64,000 nucleotides of DNA from Levilactobacillus lindianensis (GCF_003946095.1 NZ_RHOD01000007.1:1-64000), one strand, 5' to 3'. Shown: positions 52,495 through 61,182, counted from the first letter of the stretch. The notes: a model not told the origin generated them from the letters alone. A program made the numbers and translations.

Positions 52495-53922
52495 ATGTCC
52501 CATTCAAATAAAAAATTTAGCAATGTTCAAGAATGGCTTGGCGTTCCTTATGGGACTGCTAGCCGGTTCCAAAAGGCACAAATTGTTCCGTTTGAACCCA
52601 ACCAAGACTACAGCCAAAGTGGGCCAGCATCCGTTCAATTTACGGATCCAGCTTTTTTAACTGCCGACAAAGGTGAAAGTGAAGATTGCCTGAATCTGAA
52701 TATCTGGGCACCAGATAACGTCCAAGAAAAGCTCCCCGTTGTGGTTTATATCCACGGTGGTGGTTGGACTTATGGGGCTAATTCCCAAGACACGTCAGAC
52801 TTATCCGGTTTGGTCGCCAGTGGCAAAGTCATCGGGGTTTCCATCAACTATCGTCTAGGCGCACTGGGTTGGCTAGAACTCTCCCAATACGGCGGAAAAT
52901 TCAAAGATGCCAGCAACTTAGGCTTGCAAGATATGATCCTAGCCTTGAAGTGGATTCAACAATACATTGGCGTATTCGGTGGTGACGCCAACCAAGTGAC
53001 ACTTACCGGTCACAGTGCCGGTTCATTTTCACTGTTAACGCTCTTAGCCGTACCCGAAGCTGAGGGCTTATATCACAAGTTGGCCGCATTTTCTGGTTAC
53101 GCCGCCCGTTATATTCCAGCTTGGTGGGCCGAAGAATTAGCAGATAAAGTTTTAAAGACATTGGACTTAACCTCACCAGACCAGCTATTGACGATTGACG
53201 CAAAATCATTAACGACTGCCGTTAATCAAGTTCTACCAACTGACGTTTTGAAACGTGGGAATTTAAACACCCTTTCAATTGGGATTGTCGATGATGAATT
53301 TTTACCAAATGGCATTCTAAAGGCTAACCCTGCCGATGTTATTAAGAGTGGCTCGCATAAGGATGTGGACCTAATCATCACGTCAACCACGGCCGAAGCA
53401 AGCTGGTATGCCGCTCATATTCCAGACAATGTTGATCCTAAAAACATCGAAGCCGTCATTGATGAAATGGTTTACGATTGCCACATTCCACGCAAACAAG
53501 CCGAAGCCATCGCATTACATTGTGGTGCCGGCAAGGACTCACCCCTTACCGTCAGAACGCGTTTCTTTACCGATTACAACTTCACCTTACCAGCTATCCG
53601 GGAAGCCCGCGATCATGCCCAAGCCGGTGGTCGAGTTTATCAGTTAAGTGTTGGCCCCGCCGAAGGTTCTCCTGCTTATCATGGCACCGATATGTATGGA
53701 ATTGTCGGCCAAACTGCCCCTGAGGCGAGTCAAGAACAACGCGATCGTGATCACTTTATTAGCCAGACCTTGCTGAACTTCGCAACCGATCAGTATGAAA
53801 AACTATGGTCACCAGTGAAGGCCGACCAATTAGTTATCAAAGATATTGGTCAACGACCTTATAACGGTGTTGAACATGCCAAGACTGTACTACAACTATT
53901 TAACGGCATCCCTCGTCCATAA
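52495..53922 (+). CDS. Type B carboxylesterase
   Basis: A 475-residue carboxylesterase. Oxyanion loop HGGG (residues 87-90) and nucleophile Ser174 in GHSAGS; conserved EDCLNLNIW near 63-71; a glutamate in TTAEASWYA and the histidine in SPAYHGTDM likely finish the triad. It would hydrolyse small esters. First gene of the inserted segment. RBS AAGAAGG. Confidence 0.85.
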   Translation: MSHSNKKFSNVQEWLGVPYGTASRFQKAQIVPFEPNQDYSQSGPASVQFTDPAFLTADKGESEDCLNLNIWAPDNVQEKLPVVVYIHGGGWTYGANSQDTSDLSGLVASGKVIGVSINYRLGALGWLELSQYGGKFKDASNLGLQDMILALKWIQQYIGVFGGDANQVTLTGHSAGSFSLLTLLAVPEAEGLYHKLAAFSGYAARYIPAWWAEELADKVLKTLDLTSPDQLLTIDAKSLTTAVNQVLPTDVLKRGNLNTLSIGIVDDEFLPNGILKANPADVIKSGSHKDVDLIITSTTAEASWYAAHIPDNVDPKNIEAVIDEMVYDCHIPRKQAEAIALHCGAGKDSPLTVRTRFFTDYNFTLPAIREARDHAQAGGRVYQLSVGPAEGSPAYHGTDMYGIVGQTAPEASQEQRDRDHFISQTLLNFATDQYEKLWSPVKADQLVIKDIGQRPYNGVEHAKTVLQLFNGIPRP

Positions 53923-53929
53923 TTACTAT

Positions 53930-53957
53930 TTAAAAGGCGGTGATAATCGCCTTTTTA
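53930..53957 (+). terminator. Terminator between esterase and MFS gene
   Basis: AAAGGCG-gtgataat-CGCCTTT followed by TTATTT. Some readthrough must feed the MFS gene, which lacks a clear promoter. Confidence 0.6.
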
Positions 53958-53994
53958 TTTGGCAAAAAAAGCCGACACAAGAGAGGATTTAATT

Positions 53995-55161
53995 TTGACA
54001 AAGAAATTTTCATTTTTTTCAAAAGATATTGTTTGCGTCATGTTGGCAACCTTCTTTTACCAATTCAGTATTCAGGCAATTAACCCGCTAATGAACGGCT
54101 ACGCTCGTCATTTAGGAATTACTAGTGCTTTTGCCGGCGTCATTGTCGGTACTATGAGTATTACGTCAATGTTATTAAGACCTTTTGCGGGCAACTTAAC
54201 CGATCGGATTTCTAAATATCGTTTAGCTCTAATCGGTGGTAGTTTGTGTGCGATTAGTGATTTTGGCTACTTGTTCGCTGTCAATGCCACTTGGCTATTA
54301 ATTTTTAGAATCGTCAATGGCATAGGCCTCGTCCTATGTACCGTTTGTCTAGCAACTTGGATGGCCTTCTTAGTCCCCCGACAACATCTTGGTGCCGCGA
54401 TGGGATATTACGGTTTATTGAATGCTCTGGCAATGGCGATTGCACCGGCTCTAGCAATCAGTATCTACCAACTGTTAGGCTATAAATTCATTATCATTCT
54501 GGCAGCCCTGAGCGCTGTAACTATGGTCGTTGTCATCCAATTAATCGAAAACCGTGCAGAATCTTCAATTGACTTAAAAGACCAACACTTTAAGATTATT
54601 CAACGCGATGCCTTACCCGTCGCCATCATTTTTTCACTTCTGTCGATCCCCTACTTCGTTACCCAGGCCGACATTGTCATGTACGTTCAAGAACGACATT
54701 TAAAGATTACCGTCAGTCTGTTCTTTCTCTGTTACTCACTTGTGTTGATCATAATTCGAATACTATTAAAGAATTACTTTGATACGATTTCATTTGGTAT
54801 CTGGTTTTCTATCTGCATTATTGCCACAATGGGCTACATCATCCTACTCACCATCATGCAAAACAACTTGGAAATGATCTTAGCAGCTGGTCTAATGGCC
54901 GTTGGCTTTGGCGTGATGGTTTCCGTTTCCCAATCAACTGCCCTCTTGCTAGCGCCCATGAAAGAACAGGGGCTTGCGAACGCGACTTACTATTTGGGAA
55001 GTGATATTGGTATGTCACTGGGACCTATCATTGGCGGTATCTTGCCAACAGTTTTCCCACTCAGATTCTTTTACCCAATGATGTTGGTGATCGTGCCTTT
55101 AACGGCCATCCTGTATTTAAGTAATCGGCATCAACTCAACTCCGCAGTTCAGTATAATTAA
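53995..55161 (+). CDS. MFS transporter
   Basis: A 388-residue 12-TM major facilitator with motif A GNLTDRISKYR after TM2. TTG 53995 has GAGAGGA seven bases before it; an upstream TTG at 53959 lies in the terminator tail. With the esterase it makes a small uptake/hydrolysis or export unit inside the inserted segment. Substrate unknown. Confidence 0.82.
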   Translation: MTKKFSFFSKDIVCVMLATFFYQFSIQAINPLMNGYARHLGITSAFAGVIVGTMSITSMLLRPFAGNLTDRISKYRLALIGGSLCAISDFGYLFAVNATWLLIFRIVNGIGLVLCTVCLATWMAFLVPRQHLGAAMGYYGLLNALAMAIAPALAISIYQLLGYKFIIILAALSAVTMVVVIQLIENRAESSIDLKDQHFKIIQRDALPVAIIFSLLSIPYFVTQADIVMYVQERHLKITVSLFFLCYSLVLIIIRILLKNYFDTISFGIWFSICIIATMGYIILLTIMQNNLEMILAAGLMAVGFGVMVSVSQSTALLLAPMKEQGLANATYYLGSDIGMSLGPIIGGILPTVFPLRFFYPMMLVIVPLTAILYLSNRHQLNSAVQYN

Positions 55162-55229
55162 GACCAGCAAGCGTGCGGCAGAAGGCGAAGCGCTGGCTAT
55201 ATAAGGTTAGAAATGCAGCCTCACTAAAC

Positions 55230-55285
55230 ACAAGAACCCTGTCCACAAACCGGATTATGTCGCCGGCTGTGGGCAGGGTTCTTGA
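55230..55285. terminator. Long hairpin after the MFS gene
   Basis: AAGAACCCTGtCCACA (55232-55247) pairs with TGTGGgCAGGGTTCTT (55268-55283). The T run is weak. Confidence 0.6.
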
Positions 55286-55320
55286 TTATTCAAAATGACC
55301 AACTACTTTGCGCTCAAACG

Positions 55321-55378
55321 CCGTTAATCTTCGTCGCTATCTGCCGACTTTCGATCGGGAAAGAGCTTGAACACCGCG
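55321..55378. repeat. 58-bp direct repeat, right copy
   Basis: The 3' end of the intact DUF1097-like gene; pairs with 52340-52397. Confidence 0.85.
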
Positions 55379-55851
55379 CGATAGAAGTAATCAGAGGCGT
55401 AACCAATGACGAAGATGCCAAGGATCATCGACCCATACAGTTGTCCTACGAAGAGACCCCAGTGATGAACCGGAACGTTGGTGATGATAAGCATCGTGGT
55501 TCCCCAAGCGATCAGCCAGGCCGGCACCAGGGTGAATTTCATGATAGTTCCCTGCAGTAACAAGACGATCGTGGTCAAGATGCCAAACATGATGGCACTG
55601 GGCCACATCTGCCCGAGAAAGGGAATCTGCATGAGCCGATAGGTCATCAACCCAAAGCCAATTCCCAAGGCAAAACTCAACAGAATATTCCAGACCTTAT
55701 CCTTCGGGAACCCGGCCCCAAAGAAATACGAGACCGCGATGAAGGCTGCCGATCCCATCCACAGTGAGAAACCACTCATGATCAGGCTATAAACCAGAGT
55801 GAAGAGGCCGACCCCGATGGCATCGACCCAGAGCATTTTACTAATTTTCAA
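55324..55851 (-). CDS. DUF1097-like membrane protein
   Basis: A 175-residue protein with about five TM segments (AIGVGLFTLVYSLIMSGF, AAFIAVSYFFGAGF, ILLSFALGIGFGLMTY, SAIMFGILTTIVLLLQG, LYGSMILGIFVIGYASDY) and an acidic tail, resembling YcdZ/DUF1097. No known function. Its last 18 codons are repeated beside pepI, so its end was probably replaced during the insertion. Confidence 0.7.
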   Translation of the reverse strand: MKISKMLWVDAIGVGLFTLVYSLIMSGFSLWMGSAAFIAVSYFFGAGFPKDKVWNILLSFALGIGFGLMTYRLMQIPFLGQMWPSAIMFGILTTIVLLLQGTIMKFTLVPAWLIAWGTTMLIITNVPVHHWGLFVGQLYGSMILGIFVIGYASDYFYRAVFKLFPDRKSADSDED

Positions 55852-56060
55852 GATGATTCTCCTTTACTTTAATCACTTGTCCGCAGAAATAGTGTCTAAT
55901 TAGGATAGTTTACGGGATGGGGCCGTTACGTGCAAGAGAAACCTCACTAACCGGGACAAATCAACCGCATCACTACTACAGAAAGCCCTTTCACCATCAA
56001 ATCATTTGTGCTAACATTCACATGTAGGCACTAACCCTCGTCAGTTAAGGAGGTTCCAGC

Positions 56061-57077
56061 ATGAAATCTGTTTATGTTACGGGTCCTGGTAAAGTCGCTT
56101 GGAAAACCATCGACGCCCCGCAAGTGGGCCCAAATGATGTGTTGTTGCAGATGAAAGCTTGTGGTATCTGTGGGTCGGATGCGATGTACACCCGTATTGG
56201 CGGGATTCCACCCCGTCAGGGCGCCACACCGCTAGGCCACGAACCCGCCGCAGAAGTTAGCCAGATTGGGGCCAACGTCAAAGGCATCGCGGTCGGCGAT
56301 CACGTGGTTATCGATACTCTGAAATTCACAGATGGGCTGTTAGGCAGTGGTGGTGCTCAGGGAGGGCTCTCCGACTTCGTCCTAGTCAAGGACTTCCAGC
56401 CGGGACACCAACTTCGGGTCATCCCCAAGGACATTCCGTGGCAAGTAGCCGCATTAAATGAACCCATGGCCGTCGCGGCTCACGCCGTTAATCAAACGCA
56501 GCCTAAACCAGGTGACAAAGTTGTCGTCTTCGGTGCTGGTCCAATTGGCTTAGGGGCCCTCCTCAGCTACAAGCGAAAGGGCGTTGCTAGTGTCGTTGTG
56601 GTGGACATCATCCAGTCTCGTTTAGATAAAGCCCTAGAAATTGGCGCTGATGCCGTCATTAATTCTGCCAAGGAAAGCGTCGGCGAACGGTTAGTGGCCC
56701 TGCAAGGTAACGGTGCCAGTGGTTTCATGCGGGGTGTCCATCCCGCAACTGACATCTATCTGGATGCCGCCGGCGCTGCGCCAGTCTTCCAAACCGTACT
56801 CGACATCGCCAAGCACGGGGCCACGCTGGGTGTGGTAGCCGTCTACACTAAACCGGTGGAATTGAATTTCGCCAACGTTCTGACCTCGGAACTCCATGTG
56901 GTCTGGTCCATGGGCTACCCGACGGAAATCTTCGAAGTCACCGATGACATCATCGATCACCCCGACAAATACGCCAAAATTATCAGTAATACCTTCCCGT
57001 TCGACCAGGCCCTCGATGCCTTAAAGATGGCGCGAACCCCTGGTGCCGCGGACAAGGTAGTCGTCACCTTTGATTAA
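56061..57077 (+). CDS. Zinc-type alcohol/polyol dehydrogenase (MDR)
   Basis: A 338-residue MDR dehydrogenase. Catalytic zinc residues lie in GICGSD (about residue 37), GHEPAAEV (about 62) and NEPMAVAAHAV (about 140); nucleotide fold VFGAGPIGLGALL. It lacks the four-cysteine structural zinc lobe, as in some sorbitol/threonine-dehydrogenase relatives. RBS AAGGAGG. Monocistronic. Substrate unknown. Confidence 0.83.
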   Translation: MKSVYVTGPGKVAWKTIDAPQVGPNDVLLQMKACGICGSDAMYTRIGGIPPRQGATPLGHEPAAEVSQIGANVKGIAVGDHVVIDTLKFTDGLLGSGGAQGGLSDFVLVKDFQPGHQLRVIPKDIPWQVAALNEPMAVAAHAVNQTQPKPGDKVVVFGAGPIGLGALLSYKRKGVASVVVVDIIQSRLDKALEIGADAVINSAKESVGERLVALQGNGASGFMRGVHPATDIYLDAAGAAPVFQTVLDIAKHGATLGVVAVYTKPVELNFANVLTSELHVVWSMGYPTEIFEVTDDIIDHPDKYAKIISNTFPFDQALDALKMARTPGAADKVVVTFD

Positions 57078-57090
57078 TTAACATCATTTA

Positions 57091-57137
57091 ACGCCTTCTC
57101 AATTTGCTCGTTGCCGATCGGGAAGGCGTTTTTATAT
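57091..57137 (+). terminator. Terminator of the MDR dehydrogenase
   Basis: AACGCCTTCtC pairs with GgGAAGGCGTT, followed by TTTAT. Confidence 0.7.
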
Positions 57138-57255
57138 TTTTTTGATTGTCGCCCTCCCTACTAATGCCGTCACGGCGCCCCTTGTCCCAACTTGCGAAAG
57201 GGCTTACTATTGAGACAGGAGTATTTATCTTCAAAAGTCAGGGGAGGCTTTTCTA

Positions 57256-58437
57256 ATGTTTAAAACTGGAATCAAAGTGACCGCCATTGCGGCGTTGCTA
57301 CTGGGAATCGGATTGTTCAGTCCAGTCACCGCTCACGCTCAATCGGATTACAAGATTACATCGACTCAGGACGTGACGCCGGAACCATACTATGTCGCAC
57401 GCAACATCAGCTCACACTATTCATGGGACAAGACCCACACCAAGCGATTAACCTTTCTAAATGAGTTTCAAAAAAACTACAGTGTCTATGTGACCCAGAA
57501 GGTTACCATGACCTACAAAGGTAAAGCGACAGCCTACCTACATATTGCGAATAACTACGGCATGGATTACGGCTACGTCACCGCAAAAAGTATGCGCAAG
57601 GGATTCAATCCTACCGACACCGACCTCCAACCTTACCAACCTGCCAAGGGTCCCCAATCTCCAGAAATCATGACCGTTAACCGCGTGTCTAAACAAGCCT
57701 TCAGCAAGGTTAGTTCACGACTAAACAAGATTACCTATTACCGTACGACGAAAAAAGTGAAACTTAACGCCGATTTTACGAGCTACATGAATGTCGGTTC
57801 TACAACCCTTTCAACGACAATTCCCGCTGGAACTATCGTCGGTGGCTATCGAACGTCTAACGACCTAGCAATTGACACAGACGCTTTAAGCCAAAACTTT
57901 TTACGTTCAGGTTATCGGCAAGGGCTGTGGGTCGCTGGTGGGGAACTGATCACCAGCCCCGCTAAAATTAAGGCATTCAAACAAATCAAACGCCCTGCTT
58001 ATCTTCCCAAATATGACAGCTTTGGTCTCTTGTACTCCGGCGGAATCAACGCTATTCGAAATCAGAAGGCCATTTTATCAAAACAGAGTGTTCAAATTAC
58101 TTCCAACGGTTATGTAGAAATTCGACAGAACAATCCTCACGGACAGGCTACCGAATACAACTCGCAGCCACTAGCCTCGGTTAAAATCAAACGAACCAAA
58201 ATCAAAGGCCACACACGTTATTTGTATTTGGCCAAATCCTTAAAGGGCTACAAAACCACCAAGGTTCGCTATCACGGCAAACGACAGTACCGCTTGGCTT
58301 TGGTTAACCAGCAAAAGACTTACGCCATCAAGGACCCCGGAACCGACGAATTCACCAGAACGACGTATTACGGCGGCCTAACATTCGGTGGTAAGACGTT
58401 CTACACTTCTTATGGAACGGTTTCGAACGCGAAATAA
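57256..58437 (+). CDS. Exported surface protein, paralogue of 41091
   Basis: A 393-residue protein with signal peptide MFKTGIKVTAIAALLLGIGLF...HAQ (about residue 30). An N-terminal SLAP-like part (SSHYSWDKTHTKRLTFLNEFQKNYSVYVTQKVTM) is followed by the domain shared with the protein at 41091 (SQNFL, TIPAGTIVGG, RPAYLPKYDSFGLLYSGG) and a basic end. RBS GGGAGG. No sorting signal; probably wall-associated through its positive charge. Family unnamed. Confidence 0.68.
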   Translation: MFKTGIKVTAIAALLLGIGLFSPVTAHAQSDYKITSTQDVTPEPYYVARNISSHYSWDKTHTKRLTFLNEFQKNYSVYVTQKVTMTYKGKATAYLHIANNYGMDYGYVTAKSMRKGFNPTDTDLQPYQPAKGPQSPEIMTVNRVSKQAFSKVSSRLNKITYYRTTKKVKLNADFTSYMNVGSTTLSTTIPAGTIVGGYRTSNDLAIDTDALSQNFLRSGYRQGLWVAGGELITSPAKIKAFKQIKRPAYLPKYDSFGLLYSGGINAIRNQKAILSKQSVQITSNGYVEIRQNNPHGQATEYNSQPLASVKIKRTKIKGHTRYLYLAKSLKGYKTTKVRYHGKRQYRLALVNQQKTYAIKDPGTDEFTRTTYYGGLTFGGKTFYTSYGTVSNAK

Positions 58438-58466
58438 ACTGCAAGTTTGATTATTCAGTTACATAA

Positions 58467-58507
58467 AAGAGGAGTGGATAAATAACATTATCCACTCCTC
58501 TTTTATC
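58467..58507. terminator. Bidirectional terminator
   Basis: AAAAGAGGAGTGGATAA-n7-TTATCCACTCCTCTTTT between the surface protein and the helveticin gene. Confidence 0.85.
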
Positions 58508-58530
58508 TTACACTCACCAAATTAAAACCA

Positions 58531-59583
58531 TTAAACTAACGTTTTGTCAAAATGATATAATCGGTTTCTCACTTCATCAGGAGTATTCGTAACCTTGTTC
58601 CAAGGATGATACGTAGCACCCATATAGATATCGCCACCTACGATGTGAATACCTTCCAGTTCAACACCATATCCTGGCTTACCTTGTTCCGCCGTATAAT
58701 TTCCCCAGTTCTCATTAATAAAAATCTTTGGAGAACCAACTGTCTTCGAACCAACTGCAAACTTCCAGATATTCTTAGCTGCTGAACCCACTTCAGGATC
58801 ACCAGTACCTGCTTCACATACCACGTAGGCATTCCCATTGTTGGTCAACGCAATCCCTTGTAGTGAGCAAACATCCACGGGCTGATTGCTATTTGTAATC
58901 TTTGGAGGAACCACATTGAACAGATCTTCCTTCTTCTTGCCATTAAAATCACTAGCATTTCGATAATTGGTTCTCCCAATTGACACCTCATTCGTATTCG
59001 ACTTTCCAGCTGCCTTGAATAAGGACTTAATGTCGGACATTGCATAAAGTGCCATGTGACTCGTATTACCTGGAACAAAGACCCACAAAACAATGTTAGC
59101 CTTTGCGCTGTCTACAGAAAATTCTACTCGCTTAGGTACGCCAGCACTTTTACTAACACCAGCATTATTCATAGACCCAATACGCAGCAGATCATGGTAA
59201 GAAACTGTTGCATTCTGATCAACCAAAGAAACAGGCACCTGCGTCAACTGAGTACCATAACTACCATCACTACTCCCCTTAGTCGTAATCAAAAGATACG
59301 TTTCACCATTGTCATTGTACACATCCATCGATTCACAATGACCTGCGAAATAAGTCTTATCACCATCCGTATAGCCCTTAATTGTCAACATGGAGAGCGG
59401 TGTACTGATACCACCTTCGACGAAGTTATACTTAACAATTTCTTGCTGAGACTTCCCTTTAGAAACGAAAATCCCATAACCAATATTGCTCTGTGCTGGA
59501 TCCAGTACGAAGTTTTGCATCGCGTTATTCGGCACCAAATCCGTCTTCTCAAAATCAGATAATAAATGTGTTGTAATAGTCAT
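58531..59583 (-). CDS. Helveticin J-type class III bacteriocin
   Basis: A 350-residue protein of the helveticin J family. Supporting blocks: DLVPNNAMQNFVLD at the start, KTYFAGHCESMDVY, VCSLQGIALTNNGNAYV near residue 235 and the closing VELEGIHIVGGDIYMGATYHPW...VRNRLYHFD. No signal peptide, so release would need lysis or pores; two holin-like genes lie just upstream. ATG 59583 has AAAGGTG about ten bases before it. Its promoter carries the same activator box as the holin promoter. Confidence 0.78.
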   Translation of the reverse strand: MTITTHLLSDFEKTDLVPNNAMQNFVLDPAQSNIGYGIFVSKGKSQQEIVKYNFVEGGISTPLSMLTIKGYTDGDKTYFAGHCESMDVYNDNGETYLLITTKGSSDGSYGTQLTQVPVSLVDQNATVSYHDLLRIGSMNNAGVSKSAGVPKRVEFSVDSAKANIVLWVFVPGNTSHMALYAMSDIKSLFKAAGKSNTNEVSIGRTNYRNASDFNGKKKEDLFNVVPPKITNSNQPVDVCSLQGIALTNNGNAYVVCEAGTGDPEVGSAAKNIWKFAVGSKTVGSPKIFINENWGNYTAEQGKPGYGVELEGIHIVGGDIYMGATYHPWNKVTNTPDEVRNRLYHFDKTLV

Positions 59584-59635
59584 ACTTATCATTCACCTTT
59601 ACAGTTTTTTGTCATCAGCGCCGATAACAATGATA

Positions 59636-59685
59636 AGTATATCTAGTTTTAAACCGTAGCACGTGCGTATTTCGTGCCTTTTTAA
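59636..59685 (-). promoter_or_regulatory. Activator box A and promoter of the helveticin gene
   Basis: On the minus strand GCACGAAATACGCACG (59662-59677), then 20 bp, then TATACT (59636-59641). There is no -35 hexamer at the right place. The box is a GCACG direct repeat with an 11-bp period and is preceded by TTAAAAAG. Confidence 0.7.
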
Positions 59686-59693
59686 GCGAAAAG

Positions 59694-59721
59694 AACGGAC
59701 CAGAAAAACTCTTCTGGTCCA
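59694..59721 (-). terminator. Terminator of the holin operon
   Basis: GGACCAGAA / TTCTGGTCC; on the minus strand followed by GTTCTTTT. It separates holin and helveticin transcripts. Confidence 0.6.
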
Positions 59722-59727
59722 CATTTC

Positions 59728-60018
59728 TTATTCCTCCTCACCTTTGAACAACGTTTTTAACTCCTCATCGTGCCGAGCTAAGGTCACCTCATGCTCGTGG
59801 AGCTTGCCATCAATCGCCCTATGTTCCCAATCCTCGTGCTCCCGATTCACATGAACCTCATGGGCTAGCGACTTGACGGCCTCGCTAAGATCTCGGTTCT
59901 GTTCATTCAGCGGCCTTAAAATAATCATCCGAAAGAGATAAAATATCCCACCGCATATCGTTGCCATAAGTCCTAATAGACTTGCCCAGTCCTCAATAGT
60001 TAGTCCGAAAACCTGCAT
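59728..60018 (-). CDS. XhlA-like phage membrane protein (holin accessory)
   Basis: A 96-residue protein. One N-terminal TM (LLGLMATICGGIFYLFRMIIL) is followed by a charged coiled coil (residues about 35-90), the reverse-like layout of XhlA-type proteins that work with holins. ATG 60018 has GGGAGGTG before it. It follows the LLH holin gene by 32 bases. Confidence 0.68.
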   Translation of the reverse strand: MQVFGLTIEDWASLLGLMATICGGIFYLFRMIILRPLNEQNRDLSEAVKSLAHEVHVNREHEDWEHRAIDGKLHEHEVTLARHDEELKTLFKGEEE

Positions 60019-60050
60019 TCCCAATCACCTCCCTCCAGAATAATCAGCGA

Positions 60051-60392
60051 TCACCGATTATTATTGATCTGCCGCTTATAGTTTTGGTAGGCGGCTTCAA
60101 CCTTTGCCGTAGCATTTTCTTTCGAAATAGCCTTGCCGAGATTTGCCATCTCATTAATTAAAAATTGCACTGCTGCTTCCCGACGATCGGCGTTGGTCAT
60201 TCCTGACATCGCTGACAACTCGGCTACAATTGTTTGGGCAAAGTTGTCAGCAATTTCCAGATCACGCTTCAGCCGTTCGTCCTTCTGAGCCGCAATTCTG
60301 GCTTTAATCAATGGCCGTAGCAAGGCATAAACAGCGGGGATAACCGTTAAACTAAACGTTAACCAGACTGTCGCATCTATCGTCTGCGCCAT
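60051..60392 (-). CDS. Phage holin, LLH family
   Basis: A 113-residue LLH-type holin: N-terminal TM (TVWLTFSLTVIPAVYALLRPLI), then a charged helical domain with FAQTIVAELSAMSGMTNADRREAAVQFL and AYQNYKRQIN, as in phage LL-H holins. ATG 60392 follows GGGAGGTG. It should form membrane holes; without an endolysin nearby it may serve bacteriocin release. Under activator box B. Confidence 0.8.
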   Translation of the reverse strand: MAQTIDATVWLTFSLTVIPAVYALLRPLIKARIAAQKDERLKRDLEIADNFAQTIVAELSAMSGMTNADRREAAVQFLINEMANLGKAISKENATAKVEAAYQNYKRQINNNR

Positions 60393-60423
60393 TATCACAT
60401 TCACCTCCCTCTTCTCGGACCCT

Positions 60424-60454
60424 AGCAAAAAGGACAGACCCATCAGTCTGCCCC
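60424..60454 (-). terminator. Terminator in the holin leader
   Basis: On the minus strand GGCAGAC-tgatg-GGTCTGTCC followed by TTTTTGC. It starts about eight bases after the predicted transcription start of promoter B, so it could attenuate that transcript or stop readthrough from the early operon. Confidence 0.55.
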
Positions 60455-60467
60455 TGGCCCTAGCACC

Positions 60468-60516
60468 ATTCTAGGGAAACTTTTACTGTCATCCGTGCGG
60501 GTTTTGTGCTTTTTAA
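60468..60516 (-). promoter_or_regulatory. Activator box B and promoter of the holin operon
   Basis: On the minus strand GCACAAAACCCGCACG (60494-60509), 20 bp, TAGAAT (60468-60473). Box and distance equal those of the helveticin promoter; TTAAAAA precedes both. Confidence 0.7.
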
Positions 60517-60517
60517 C

Positions 60518-60931
60518 CTAGCATCGAAATCCCAGTCGCTTCGCTACCGTATTGAAGAAACGGGTCCGCTTACGACTCGCGGCGCTACGACCGATGTGTA
60601 GCTGATACGCGACACCTGTAATTGTTAGTATCGAATCCCGCTTAAAATACAACGCCGTAATAATTGCCTGTGTATCCTCATCACTCTCCGCCAACGTCTC
60701 TGCGATCACTGCTTGATTCTCACGTAATAATCGCAGATAGCGATCTGTGGCAATCGTTATGGCTACCCGCGTCTGCCGATGCTTGCTCCCATCTTGCGAT
60801 CGTTCAATCGTTACCTCGTCACCCGGCCAATAAGGCACTGCGATCTGCTGTTCACGTTCCCGAATGTACTGATCCGTACTCGGATAATCATGTAGGATGT
60901 CTTCAATGTAACGAAATGTCCCAATTCTCAA
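60518..60931 (-). CDS. ArpU-like phage late transcription regulator
   Basis: A 137-residue protein. N-terminal charged part (YIEDILHDYPSTDQYIRERE), central helices, and a C-terminal sigma-region-4-like HTH (ILTITGVAYQLHIGRSAASRKRTRFFNTVAKRLGF), the layout of ArpU-type late activators in phages of low-GC Gram-positives. TTG 60931 lies four bases after GGGGG; ATG 60958 overlaps the previous stop and is also possible. It is the likely activator of boxes A and B. Confidence 0.7.
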   Translation of the reverse strand: MRIGTFRYIEDILHDYPSTDQYIREREQQIAVPYWPGDEVTIERSQDGSKHRQTRVAITIATDRYLRLLRENQAVIAETLAESDEDTQAIITALYFKRDSILTITGVAYQLHIGRSAASRKRTRFFNTVAKRLGFRC

Positions 60932-60957
60932 ATTACCCCCACCTCTCCAAGTGATCA

Positions 60958-61182
60958 TTAATCTTTAACCTGCCGACTCTCACTCAAAGCGTAGTCATAG
61001 ATAGATTTTAAGTTAGCTATTGTCAGCACCGTTGACTCACATTTCCAAAATAATAATTGTTGATCGTCAAACGTAATCGTTCGCTGACCATTCAGATACA
61101 GCGTCGATTCAATCACCCGCGGATGGGCGTGTCGCAGGCTCTCTGTCGCCTCTAAATTACGAACAAGTTCACTTGTTGTCAT
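60958..61182 (-). CDS. Small hypothetical phage-type protein
   Basis: A 74-residue protein without a recognised domain (strands STLYLNGQRTITFDD, QLLFWKCESTVLTIANL, then a helix). It lies eight bases after its upstream neighbour, whose stop is close to its AAAGGA site, and its stop touches the region of the ArpU-like start, so it belongs to the early operon. Confidence 0.6.
   Translation of the reverse strand: MTTSELVRNLEATESLRHAHPRVIESTLYLNGQRTITFDDQQLLFWKCESTVLTIANLKSIYDYALSESRQVKD

Larger units (their letters stand above)
52398..55320. mobile_element. 3-kb inserted segment flanked by direct repeats
   Basis: The segment with esterase and MFS genes lies between two copies of a gene 3' end, which is what integration or recombination at a gene end leaves behind. 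Base use is more AT-rich than in the flanks. It carries no integrase or transposase, so the mechanism is unknown. Confidence 0.6.

Noticed and set aside
59056-59562. 168-codon plus-strand ORF over the helveticin gene
   Set aside because: No ribosome binding site and low-complexity Ile/Thr/Arg-rich shadow of a gene with family support.
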